From Bryobacterales bacterium (GTDB lineage: Bacteria; Acidobacteriota; Terriglobia; Bryobacterales; Bryobacteraceae): 38,678 nucleotides of DNA. Within the stretch, counting starts at the first letter, position 1; the number at the start of each line of letters is the position of its first letter. Location of the stretch: contig PLRJ01000216.1 of the NCBI GenBank assembly GCA_003163855.1, positions 10,033 through 48,710 on the forward strand. Reading direction: 5' to 3'. The position numbers and the translations under genes are program-made. Positions 26,603 through 34,609 of the stretch are shown piece by piece. The notes beneath the pieces were generated by a model. The model saw only the letters and a program-made list of their open reading frames with translations. It had not been told where the DNA came from and ran no database searches.

Positions 26603-28621
26603 TTGACAACCAGATTTTTAAAGGGCTTGACTGGTGCTGTTCTGACTTTTGTCGGGATCACTATGCAGCCGGTCCTTGCAAACGCCCAATCGCCGGCGCC
26701 GATCACCATTGCACCGTTTGCCGCGCCTGTGCCTTCGTACGTGATTCAACCTTCGAGTGAGGCAACGTTAACTCACGCTCAAAAACTCGCACTCTTACAG
26801 CAGAAAATTAAATACGTCTTTGTTTTATTTCAAGAGAACCGCTCGTTCGATTTCTATTTTGGTTCTTACCCCGGGGCGAATGGCATTTACCAAAATGCCG
26901 ATGGCACAACAGCCACGCCGGCGGGCTACAACCAGCCTTTTGTGAACTCGCAGGGAGTGGTGACTACCATCCATCCCTTCAAGATTCCGAACTCCGTAAC
27001 TAATGTAAACGGGCAGAGCGTTCTGCTGTACCCGGCGGATATCGCCTCCGTCGATCACTCCCACGCGGGCCTGCTGAAGTCACTGAACTACACCGGCGGT
27101 GTAGCGCAGAACACCGGCTATGCGCTTGACAACGAAGGCGTCACGCTCAGTGGGGGCGTCCCCTCGGTCACGCCAACTCTAGCCGCCTCGCAAATGGGCG
27201 AACTCGTCATGGGTCATATCGACTGCGATGTTGCTGGTTTCATGTGGAACTACGCCGACCGCTTCACGCTGTTCGACAATTTCTTCGACACCATTATTGG
27301 ACCGTCAACTCCGAACGCAATTGCCATGATCGCCGGTCAATCCGGTGAGACGCAGTGGGTGGAACATCCCTCACAGGGCAGCAACGTTCTAACAGGAAAC
27401 ATGGCACTGCCGATTGTGGCCGATCCCGATCCCTACTGGGGTTCGTCGCTTACAGCCAGCAACCCGATTCAGCAGCCTGAGCCCGGCCATACGGCGACAC
27501 CTGCGGCCAATCTCACCTTCGCCACCCTGCCCCTGTCCTTCATGGGCAACCAGATCAACTCCATCACCAGCCAGGATCTGAATCCCGCGTTTGATTTGAT
27601 CGATGTACAAGGCGACATCGAAAAGATTGCCGCCCACCGTCAAAGCGCCGTCAACTGGGGCTGGTATCAACAGGGTTACGATGAAGAACCCAATCAGACG
27701 CCCCCGATTGGGCCGAATACAGCCGATGGCGCGGCTGGCGGCGACTACATCGCCCACCACAACGCACCGCAGTATTTCGGTTATCTGGCGAATAATCCGG
27801 TCGAGACCAACAACCTGCACGGTCTGGGCGATTTCTTTACCGCGATGACCAACCAGGCTCTCCCGGCTGCCGGCGGCGTGTTCTACGTACGCGGCGGTTA
27901 CAACAACATCGACAACCTGGTGCCTTACGGCGTTAGCGCAAATGAGAAAGTCACGTTTGCCGGCAACGACGATCACCCCGGCTACTCCGACAGCCAGATA
28001 GCCGAAGCGCTTCTGGCGGACGAGATCAACGCCATTGCCAGCAGCCCTTACTGGTCGCAGAGCGCCATCATCATCACCTACGACGAAACCGACGGTCTCT
28101 ATGACCACACACAACCGGTGAACCGCGAACTCGATCCGCAGGGTAATCCGCTGGCGCAGGGTCCGCGCATTCCTGCCTTAGTCATTTCGCCCTACAGCGT
28201 TGTTCATGCGATCTCGCATGAAGCGACTGAGCACAGCTCCGTCATCAAGTTCATCGACGAACTGCACAACCTGATTCCGCTCGCCGACCTGCCGGATGAA
28301 TTGCTGGCTCGTCAAAATGGCCAACTGCTGTTCAATCAGTCGAACCTCGGACCTGCGGACGACCTGGTTTCGGGCGTAGGCGACATGTTCTCGGCCTTCG
28401 ACAACAACCGGCTTACAGGCGCCGCGCCGACACTCCCCGCCAGCTACGCCATGATCCCAACGGCCACGGTACAGACACTGCCTCACTACGGTAATGCCGG
28501 TTGTTCCGTGCTGGGCATTACACCGACCGATGCGGCACTGCCGAATCCGATTCCCTCGGACTTCAATCCGCGTCCTTCCACCGCGCCCGGTATTCCGACC
28601 GCAGCGTCCTGGACACCGTAA
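26603..28621 (+). CDS. Exported phospholipase C / acid phosphatase-type phosphoesterase
   Basis: A 672-residue secreted enzyme of the PF04185 phosphoesterase family (bacterial phospholipase C and AcpA). The signal peptide is about 1-28 (ends VLANA-QS). The active-site motif ENRSFD is at 78-83, GHIDCDVAGFMWNYADRFTLFDNFF follows in the core, YDETDGLYDH is at 493-502, and the conserved EHSSVIKFIDE comes later. It should hydrolyse phosphate esters in the periplasm or outside the cell, perhaps for phosphorus supply. The TTG at 26603 is preferred over TTG 26585 because GGAGGAAG (26593-26600) sits just upstream. A strong intrinsic terminator follows the stop. Confidence 0.93.
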   Translation: MTTRFLKGLTGAVLTFVGITMQPVLANAQSPAPITIAPFAAPVPSYVIQPSSEATLTHAQKLALLQQKIKYVFVLFQENRSFDFYFGSYPGANGIYQNADGTTATPAGYNQPFVNSQGVVTTIHPFKIPNSVTNVNGQSVLLYPADIASVDHSHAGLLKSLNYTGGVAQNTGYALDNEGVTLSGGVPSVTPTLAASQMGELVMGHIDCDVAGFMWNYADRFTLFDNFFDTIIGPSTPNAIAMIAGQSGETQWVEHPSQGSNVLTGNMALPIVADPDPYWGSSLTASNPIQQPEPGHTATPAANLTFATLPLSFMGNQINSITSQDLNPAFDLIDVQGDIEKIAAHRQSAVNWGWYQQGYDEEPNQTPPIGPNTADGAAGGDYIAHHNAPQYFGYLANNPVETNNLHGLGDFFTAMTNQALPAAGGVFYVRGGYNNIDNLVPYGVSANEKVTFAGNDDHPGYSDSQIAEALLADEINAIASSPYWSQSAIIITYDETDGLYDHTQPVNRELDPQGNPLAQGPRIPALVISPYSVVHAISHEATEHSSVIKFIDELHNLIPLADLPDELLARQNGQLLFNQSNLGPADDLVSGVGDMFSAFDNNRLTGAAPTLPASYAMIPTATVQTLPHYGNAGCSVLGITPTDAALPNPIPSDFNPRPSTAPGIPTAASWTP

Positions 28622-28639
28622 GAGAAGCCTAGATAATCC

Positions 28640-28670
28640 GGGGCCGGTCGAATGGCCGGTCCCTTCTTTT
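28640..28670 (+). terminator. Rho-independent terminator of the phosphoesterase gene
   Basis: A 10-bp stem (28640-28649 with 28654-28663, two G-U pairs) closes on a GAAT loop and is followed by TTCTTTT. It begins 19 bases after the phosphoesterase stop and separates that gene from the solute-binding protein gene. Confidence 0.85.
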
Positions 28671-28707
28671 CCTAACTGTTCTGGAGAAAGTTATTCTGAT
28701 TCGAAAG

Positions 28708-29727
28708 TTGTTTGCTCTTGCCGCCCTCGCCGCATTTAGTGGTTTACACGCCGACGCTGGACCTGTGCTCGATAAGGTCCGCACGCAGCATATGCTGAGT
28801 TGCGGCTTAAACCGCGACTTACTCGAGTATTCAAAGGCAGATGGGCATGGCAATCGCGCGCAATTCGACGCCGACCTGTGCACCGCTGTCGCAGTGGCCG
28901 TGCTGGGACCGCATGCCAAGGTTTCTTTGACCGCGCTGCCCGACGAACCGGGATCGCTCGAAGCCTTGCGCAAGGGAGATGTCGTTTTAGTTCCGACAGC
29001 CAGCCCCGACTTCGGCAACACCGTCACCAGCGGCCTGGGATTCGGATCTCCCATTCTTTTCGACGCCCAGAGCTTCATCGTTCCGAAGAATCTTCATATC
29101 TCAACGCTAGCCGGTGTAAGCGGCCACCGGATTTGTTTTCTCGATCAGACCGGGGTGTCCGACAACCTGCACGATTTTGTTGCCAGCCGGCCTGGCTTCG
29201 ATTACCGCCCATTTCCCTTCCAGGAACAAGGGGAGATGGAGGCCGCTTTCGTCACAAACAATTGCCAGGCCATGACGAGCGACGTTACCTCACTCGCCAA
29301 CATGCGAGTAACTTTTCGCCGATTAGCCGATAACTATGAGATTGTGCCGGAAACTTTTGCGCCCGACCCACTTGCACCCTGCTACCCCGGCAATGACAAA
29401 GAATGGGCACTGATTGTCGAATGGACGCTGCAGGCTCTGTTGCACGCCGAAGCAAACGGAATAACCAAGGCGAATGTCGATTCCAAGTTGAAGAGCGAAC
29501 AATATCAGGTTCAGCGGTTGCTGGGGCTTACCAAAGGATTTGCCAGCAAGCTGAAGCTATCGGACGATTGGGCCTTTAACGTAATACAGGCTGTGGGTAA
29601 CTACGGCGAAATTTACGACCGCGATCTCGGAATGAATTCCCCTCTAAAAATACCCAGGGGTCCCAATGAACTAAGTACTCACGGTGGGTTGCTTTACCCG
29701 CTGCCACTACGGATTGATCCAAACTAA
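28708..29727 (+). CDS. AapJ-like amino-acid ABC substrate-binding protein, orphan
   Basis: An exported periplasmic binding protein of family 3, closest in outline to AapJ general L-amino-acid binders (VLDKVRTQHMLSCGLN, FDADLCTAVAVAVLG, ITKANVDSKLKSEQYQVQRLLG, DDWAFNVIQAVGNYGE, SPLKIPRGPNEL, GGLLYPLPLR). The AapJ-type arginine region after the first lobe, normally like SRNTTW, here reads VPTASPDFGN, so the ligand may differ. No AapQ/M/P permease or ATPase gene is near. The coordinates use TTG 28708, but GGAGAAAG at 28683-28690 fits better with an ATT (28693) or CTG (28696) start, which would give the signal peptide a basic IRKLFALAAL start. Confidence 0.82.
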   Translation: MFALAALAAFSGLHADAGPVLDKVRTQHMLSCGLNRDLLEYSKADGHGNRAQFDADLCTAVAVAVLGPHAKVSLTALPDEPGSLEALRKGDVVLVPTASPDFGNTVTSGLGFGSPILFDAQSFIVPKNLHISTLAGVSGHRICFLDQTGVSDNLHDFVASRPGFDYRPFPFQEQGEMEAAFVTNNCQAMTSDVTSLANMRVTFRRLADNYEIVPETFAPDPLAPCYPGNDKEWALIVEWTLQALLHAEANGITKANVDSKLKSEQYQVQRLLGLTKGFASKLKLSDDWAFNVIQAVGNYGEIYDRDLGMNSPLKIPRGPNELSTHGGLLYPLPLRIDPN

Positions 29728-29763
29728 TAAGCGATTTTAAGGAAAAAAACAAAGTAAATCTCC

Positions 29764-30372
29764 ATGAAAAAGACAATAGGTATCGTGACAGTTTTTGTAG
29801 CTGCACTTTTCGGCGCGCAAAGCGCTTTTGCTGACCAGCTGGTAACTAACGGCGGGTTCGAGACGGGAGACTTCACCGGTTGGACCTTGACCGGACCGGC
29901 AACTACATCATCCTTTCCCGCGGACTCGTATGGAGTGGATACGCTGGATGCTGCGAGCGGCACCTATGGCGCCTATTTGGGCTCGGAACTGAGCCAGTTG
30001 ACGCTGAGCCAGACACTGACCGTCGCACCGAGCCATAGTTACACCATCAGCTTCTCGCTAGCACAGGACTCAGCCGTGCTTCCGAACTTCATCAATTCTT
30101 TTGCCGTGAGTCTCGGCGGGCAGACCATATTCTCCGAGTACGATGCCCCAGTCACGGCGTTTAAGAACTACACCTTTGTGTTTGCGAACTCCAGCAGCGC
30201 GCCTGCGTCGGAAGTTTTGTCGTTCGTCTCGGAAAACGATCTGGGTTATTTCTCGCTGGACAATGTGAGTGTTTCGACAACCGTTACGCCTGAGCCAGCG
30301 ACCTTACTGTTGATTGCTCCGGCTTTGTGCCTAGTGGGCTTGGTGCGTCGCAAGAAGATCGCACAGAACTAG
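29764..30372 (+). CDS. PEP-CTERM sorted exported protein
   Basis: A 202-residue surface or extracellular protein. It has an N-terminal signal peptide (MKKTIGIVTVFVAALFG, ends AFA-DQ) and a C-terminal PEP-CTERM signal: Pro176-Glu-Pro178, a hydrophobic helix (LLLIAPALCLVGLV) and basic RRKK. The middle is a beta-sandwich-like domain opening VTNGGFETGDFTGW, usual for this class. PEP-CTERM proteins are processed by exosortase, which must be encoded elsewhere, and are linked to exopolysaccharide-rich surfaces. The ATG at 29764 has only a distant AAGGA upstream. A perfect 13-bp stem-loop lies after the stop. Confidence 0.92.
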   Translation: MKKTIGIVTVFVAALFGAQSAFADQLVTNGGFETGDFTGWTLTGPATTSSFPADSYGVDTLDAASGTYGAYLGSELSQLTLSQTLTVAPSHSYTISFSLAQDSAVLPNFINSFAVSLGGQTIFSEYDAPVTAFKNYTFVFANSSSAPASEVLSFVSENDLGYFSLDNVSVSTTVTPEPATLLLIAPALCLVGLVRRKKIAQN

Positions 30373-30393
30373 CAAGCGGCCGTTTTACCTGTA

Positions 30394-30425
30394 ACAGGGC
30401 GATGGAGTTAAATCCATCGCCCTGT
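30394..30425. terminator. Perfect 13-bp stem-loop between convergent genes
   Basis: ACAGGGCGATGGA (30394-30406), loop GTTAAA, then the exact complement at 30413-30425. It lies between the PEP-CTERM gene and the convergent DUF4342 gene. There is no U-tract on either side, so it is probably a bidirectional barrier or RNA-end stabiliser and not a textbook intrinsic terminator. Confidence 0.6.
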
Positions 30426-30431
30426 CTGCGT

Positions 30432-30698
30432 TTAGACAGTTGCGGACGGCGGCTCGTGGCGCTCCACAACGACGGTGCATTTTGTAACGACCCCCGCGAT
30501 AGCGCCAACCGCGGCCAGCACCGGCGCGGCAATGACTCCGATGGCGGCGAACGTAACGGGAATCTCGACCAGAGTATGACCTTGCTCGTTCTTGATGATG
30601 ACCCGCTGCACATTCCCTTCATGCAGCAGATCTTTCACTTTCTCAACGAGATTCGATCCCATCACCTGAACTTCTTCAGCTATTTCCTGAAAACGCAT
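30432..30698 (-). CDS. DUF4342 domain protein
   Basis: An 88-residue protein matching DUF4342: GSNLVEKVKDLLHEGNVQRVIIKNEQGHTLVEIP, then a hydrophobic Ala/Val/Ile segment (about 49-72), then TKCTVVVER. The function of this family is unknown; the hydrophobic part may associate with the membrane. The ATG at 30698 is chosen because AGAGG lies about 8 bases upstream and the family normally begins close to this point; a longer reading from 30746 adds 16 unrelated residues. It is divergent from gatB with a 68-base gap, which must hold both promoters. Confidence 0.87.
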   Translation of the reverse strand: MRFQEIAEEVQVMGSNLVEKVKDLLHEGNVQRVIIKNEQGHTLVEIPVTFAAIGVIAAPVLAAVGAIAGVVTKCTVVVERHEPPSATV

Positions 30699-30766
30699 AT
30701 AAACGCCTCTATAGATATTACGAGTTTGAGGAGCCGATTGTTCCATCGGCTTGAGACAATCGAAAC

Positions 30767-32230
30767 ATGACCGCGGTACCTGAAAGTGTTCTGACCAAGT
30801 ACGAGCCTGTTATTGGTTTGGAAGTGCATGCGCAGCTAGCTACAAAGACGAAGATTTTCTGCGGCTGTCCGGTGGAGTTTGGGGCTGCGCCAAATACGAA
30901 TGTCTGTCCGGTTTGTCTCGGCCTGCCTGGAGCGCTCCCGGTGCTCACGCGCTTGTCGGTGGAACTGGCGCTTGGCGCCGGGCTGGCGCTGCATTGCACA
31001 ATCAATCCCTTCTCGCGCTTTGCGCGGAAGAATTATTTTTATCCCGATCTGCCGAAGGGTTATCAGATTTCGCAATATGATCAGCCGCTGGCCGAGCACG
31101 GGTATCTGGACATTTTGACCGAGGCGGGAAAGAAGCGCATTGGCGTAACGCGAGTCCACATGGAGGACGATGCGGGCAAGAGCATTCACGATGGTTTTCG
31201 CGATTCGGACAAGTATACGTATGTGGACTTGAACCGTTCGGGCGCGCCGCTGATCGAAATTGTGAGTGAGCCGGATATGCGCACACCCGATGAGGCGTAT
31301 GCGTACATGACGGAGATGAAGCAAGTCCTGCAGTATCTGGGTGTTTCCGATTGCGATATGGAAAAGGGGCAACTGCGCTGCGATGCCAACGTTTCGGTGC
31401 GGCTGCGCGGCGCTGAGAAGTTCGGGACGAAAGCGGAGGTGAAGAATCTGAATTCGTTCCGGTTTCTGAAACTGGCGTTGGAGTACGAGATTGAGCGGCA
31501 AGTGGAACTGATAGAAGGCGGGGGCACGGTGGCGCAGGAGACGCGCCTGTTCAATCCGGAGACAGGGCAGACTGTGAGTATGCGCAGTAAGGAACACGCG
31601 CATGATTATCGTTATTTCCCTGAGCCTGATCTGGTGCCGCTGCGGGTTAGCGAGCACTGGCTGAACGATGTGAGAAGCAAGCTGCCTGAGTTGCCGGCGG
31701 ACCGGCGTGAGCGTTTTGTAACGCAGTATGGATTGCGTGAATATGACGCGCAGGTGCTGACCCTTACACGCGAGACCGGCGATTATTTTGAAGCGGCGGC
31801 GAAGGTGAGCGGCGATGGGCGCAGTACCGCGAACTGGGTGGTTGGCGATCTGATGGGAATGTTGAAAGCGGCGGGAAAAGAGATTAACGAGTCGCCGATT
31901 GAAGCGGACCGCCTAGGGGAACTGGTGGCGTTGATAAATAAGGGTGACCTTTCGGGCAAGCTGGCGAAAGAGATTCTACCGAAGATGTTTGAGACCGGCG
32001 AAGCGCCTGCCGCGATTATGGAACGCGAGGGTCTGAAGCAGATTTCAGATACGGGCGCGCTGGAGAAGATTGTTGACGAAGTGCTGGTAGGGAATCCGAA
32101 ACAGGTGGAGCAGTATAAGAGCGGAAAGACGACCGTGATCGGGTTTCTGGTTGGGCAAGTGATGAAGGCTAGCCGCGGGCAGGCGAATCCGGCTGCCGTG
32201 AACGAAGTCTTGAAGGGCAAGTTGAGTTAG
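30767..32230 (+). CDS. gatB: Asp/Glu-tRNA amidotransferase subunit B
   Basis: A 487-residue subunit of the GatCAB complex that converts misacylated Glu-tRNA(Gln) or Asp-tRNA(Asn) to the correct amide form in the cytoplasm. Family blocks: YEPVIGLEVHAQL, CGCPVEFGAAPNTNVCPVCLGLPG with the zinc-type cysteine pairs, FYPDLPKGYQISQYD, and a C-terminal tRNA-binding GatB/Yqey domain (about 335-485). The length is normal. gatA and gatC are not adjacent, as is frequent outside Firmicutes. The stop codon TAG forms part of the AGGAG site of the next gene, so the two are coupled. Confidence 0.97.
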   Translation: MTAVPESVLTKYEPVIGLEVHAQLATKTKIFCGCPVEFGAAPNTNVCPVCLGLPGALPVLTRLSVELALGAGLALHCTINPFSRFARKNYFYPDLPKGYQISQYDQPLAEHGYLDILTEAGKKRIGVTRVHMEDDAGKSIHDGFRDSDKYTYVDLNRSGAPLIEIVSEPDMRTPDEAYAYMTEMKQVLQYLGVSDCDMEKGQLRCDANVSVRLRGAEKFGTKAEVKNLNSFRFLKLALEYEIERQVELIEGGGTVAQETRLFNPETGQTVSMRSKEHAHDYRYFPEPDLVPLRVSEHWLNDVRSKLPELPADRRERFVTQYGLREYDAQVLTLTRETGDYFEAAAKVSGDGRSTANWVVGDLMGMLKAAGKEINESPIEADRLGELVALINKGDLSGKLAKEILPKMFETGEAPAAIMEREGLKQISDTGALEKIVDEVLVGNPKQVEQYKSGKTTVIGFLVGQVMKASRGQANPAAVNEVLKGKLS

Positions 32231-32242
32231 GAGCGTTTCCGC

Positions 32243-32632
32243 ATGAAGAAGATTACCCCGGTGCTGTACATGGAAAAGATTGAGCCGAGTTTGCCGTTCT
32301 GGGTGGACAAACTGGGATTTCAGAAGACGGTAGAGGTGCCGGAGGGCGACGCCATCGGGTTCGTAATTCTGGACAGGAATGGGCTGGAAGTGATGCTGCA
32401 GTCGTTCGCGAGTTTGAAGAGCGATCGGGGCAGCGACTCGAAAGTGGGGGCGGGCAGCTGTTCGCTTTATATCGAGGTGGAGGATTTTGCGGAGTTTCGG
32501 CCGCTGCTGGATGGAATGGAAGTGGTGCTGCCGGAGCGTTTGGCGTTTTATGGCGTGCGCGAGATGGCGGTGCGTGAGCCAGGTGGTCATGTGATTTGCA
32601 TTGCGTGCACGGAGCCGGTTCCTTCGGCGTAA
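32243..32632 (+). CDS. VOC / glyoxalase-fold family protein
   Basis: A 129-residue protein with the paired beta-alpha-beta-beta-beta modules of the vicinal-oxygen-chelate fold: ITPVLYMEKIEPSLPFWVDKLGF opens the first and CSLYIEVEDFAEFRPLL the second, ending VREPGGHVICI. Members include glyoxalases, dioxygenases and antibiotic-binding proteins; metal ligands are not clear enough here to choose. ATG at 32243 with AGGAG overlapping the gatB stop. Confidence 0.87.
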   Translation: MKKITPVLYMEKIEPSLPFWVDKLGFQKTVEVPEGDAIGFVILDRNGLEVMLQSFASLKSDRGSDSKVGAGSCSLYIEVEDFAEFRPLLDGMEVVLPERLAFYGVREMAVREPGGHVICIACTEPVPSA

Positions 32633-32659
32633 TTCAGACGCGGAAAAGTGGACGCGAAA

Positions 32660-32745
32660 AAGCGAAAAAGTGGACGGAGGTAGTTTTTATCTGATGGGGA
32701 ATATTCCGGCTCGGATTAAAACTGCCTCCGTCCACTTTTGCGCTT
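32660..32745. repeat. Long imperfect inverted repeat between convergent genes
   Basis: The 28-base arms 32660-32687 and 32718-32745 are complementary except for one mismatch and one G-U pair; the loop is 30 bases. The arm contains AAGTGGACGGAGG. A further partial copy of its outer part (GGAAAAGTGGACG) lies at about 32642-32653 in direct orientation. It lies between the VOC-fold gene and the convergent glycosyltransferase, so it may stop transcription from both sides, or it may be a mobile palindromic repeat (REP/MITE-like). Confidence 0.65.
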
Positions 32746-32759
32746 GCCACTTATGTGCT

Positions 32760-33536
32760 TTAGCTGCCCGATGACCGATAATCTCCCCGGCTGAAGTATT
32801 TTTCCAGCCAGACGTAGGCGCAAATAAACAAATAGCGGCTCCCCATTTCGGTGATTTTCAGTTTAGGCACGCCGGTGCGGCGATTCCGCCAGGTGATGGG
32901 CACAACCGTCCAGGTGAAGCCGCGCACAATGGTCTTCAGCGGCAGTTCCACAGTCAGGTTGAAGTGAGGCGAAAGAATCGGCCGGCAGCCATCGATGACG
33001 GTTTTGCGGTAAGCCTTGAAGGCGTTAGTGGTGTCGTTCAGCTTGATGTTGAAAAGCAGGCGGATGAAGAAGTTGGCGAGGCGGTTGATGCGCAGCTTCA
33101 GCCAGGGATAGTCAATTACTCCACCGCCCTTAACGAAGCGTGAACCGAAGACCGCATCCCAACCTTCGTTCAGCAGTCGCCAGTAGCGAACAACGTCGCG
33201 GCAATCGTCCGACTCGTCAGCCATCATGATGACCATGGCGTCGCCGGAAGCCTGATCGAGACCATAGGTGATGGCGCGTCCGAAACCATGCTGGCCGAGG
33301 TTCTGGACGGGCCGCAGGTTTGAAATCTTTTGGCTGAGATCGGTTAGTTTGGGCCAGGTCGAATCGGTGCTGCCGTCGTCCACGACGATGATTTCGTGCG
33401 GGATGTTTTGCAGGCGGAGTTCCAGGTGCAGATGCTCAACCGTAGAGACGATGCAGCCTTCTTCATCGCGCGCCGGAAGGACAATGCTGAGCAGTTGTAA
33501 GGGCGGACGGGTGTTGTTGAGCGGCGGGCTGTTCAT
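32760..33536 (-). CDS. GT2-family glycosyltransferase (dolichol-P-mannose synthase type)
   Basis: A 258-residue GT-A fold enzyme. SIVLPARDEEGCI (17-29) is the usual start, the nucleotide-sugar site is VVDDGSTDST (51-60), and the metal motif is in MMADESDD (105-111), followed by FGSRFVKGG. It resembles polyprenyl-phosphate sugar synthases without the C-terminal membrane helices. It probably loads a sugar onto a lipid carrier or extends a glycan at the inner membrane. The start overlaps the upstream epimerase by four bases (ATGA). Confidence 0.92.
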   Translation of the reverse strand: MNSPPLNNTRPPLQLLSIVLPARDEEGCIVSTVEHLHLELRLQNIPHEIIVVDDGSTDSTWPKLTDLSQKISNLRPVQNLGQHGFGRAITYGLDQASGDAMVIMMADESDDCRDVVRYWRLLNEGWDAVFGSRFVKGGGVIDYPWLKLRINRLANFFIRLLFNIKLNDTTNAFKAYRKTVIDGCRPILSPHFNLTVELPLKTIVRGFTWTVVPITWRNRRTGVPKLKITEMGSRYLFICAYVWLEKYFSRGDYRSSGS

Positions 33537-34600
33537 ACGGCTCCGCAGCGGGCGAGCCAGTCGGGATGGGCGCGAACGTGTTCTGCGATTTCAGTAAGAA
33601 TGCTGCCAAGCGAACGCTGCGGAACCCAACCAAGCTCGGTGCGGGCGCGCGCGGAATCCATAACCATCCAGGGTATGTCAAAGGGGCGCGGACGGAGATC
33701 GGGTTCGGGAGTATGCGGGCCGAATTGGCGGTCGCACCAGGCGGTGAGTTGCGCCAGCGACATGGAGTTGGCAAGACCGCCACTGGCGTGAAAGATAGGA
33801 TCAGCCGGCGGATCGCGCCGGATCTGGATGGCGATGAGGGCGGCCAGGTCGTCGGGATGAAAAGCATCGCGCACTTGCAGGCCGGAACCTCCGAAGCCAA
33901 TGTAGCGAAGTTTCAGGCGCGCAGCGTGGGCATGCAGCCAGTAGGAGAAGATGCCCTGTTCCGCAGTGCCGAACTGGCCGGCTCCTGCCAGCACGCCGCA
34001 GCGATTGATCCAAACCGGGAAATTAAAGCTGAGGCCATATTCCTGCGCCATCACTTCGGAGGCGAGTTTGGTTGCGCCATACAGCGAGATGGGTGCGCGG
34101 GTGGAGAACTGCTCGGTGATGCCTGACAGCGAGACAGCACTGGTCGCGATGCGGCTGACGTCGAGTTCAAAACTGTGGTGAGCTTCGCGCGTGGGCAGGG
34201 CGGCAAGATCGCGCACCGAATAGACGCGGCTCGTGCTGAGCATGACCAGGCCTGCTCCGTGATGGCGGCAGTATTCAAGAAGATTCAGCGTGCCGACAAG
34301 GTTGTGTTCGGATAGCTGGCGCGGACTGGACTTTCCGTCAACGCCAGCCAGAACGCTAGGATTGGCGGCAGCATCAATAACCCAATCGCAGGCGGGCAGG
34401 GTTTCAAGGTCACTCGCTTGGCGCAGATCGCCATGCAGCATGCGAATGCCGATGCGGTTGAGTTCGGCACGGTTGCGCTCGGTGCCGGGGCGAATCAGGT
34501 TGTCAATGCCCGCTATTTCAATGTTCGGGTCGGCTTGCTTGCAATAGCGCGCGAGGCTGCTGCCAACGAAGCCGCAGATGCCGGTGATGAGAAGTTTCAT
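33533..34600 (-). CDS. NAD-dependent nucleotide-sugar epimerase/dehydratase
   Basis: A 355-residue extended short-chain dehydrogenase. The dinucleotide motif is TGICGFVGS (6-14), Asp33 follows in GIDNLIRPG, and the catalytic pair is Tyr174-Lys178 (SLYGATK), with ser in LSTSRVY. It resembles CDP-paratose/tyvelose-type 2-epimerases in its opening segments, but the sugar cannot be fixed from sequence. Start ATG is ten bases after the next epimerase gene and the end overlaps the glycosyltransferase, so the three form one operon. Confidence 0.88.
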   Translation of the reverse strand: MKLLITGICGFVGSSLARYCKQADPNIEIAGIDNLIRPGTERNRAELNRIGIRMLHGDLRQASDLETLPACDWVIDAAANPSVLAGVDGKSSPRQLSEHNLVGTLNLLEYCRHHGAGLVMLSTSRVYSVRDLAALPTREAHHSFELDVSRIATSAVSLSGITEQFSTRAPISLYGATKLASEVMAQEYGLSFNFPVWINRCGVLAGAGQFGTAEQGIFSYWLHAHAARLKLRYIGFGGSGLQVRDAFHPDDLAALIAIQIRRDPPADPIFHASGGLANSMSLAQLTAWCDRQFGPHTPEPDLRPRPFDIPWMVMDSARARTELGWVPQRSLGSILTEIAEHVRAHPDWLARCGAV

Positions 34601-34609
34601 CCTTGGCGA

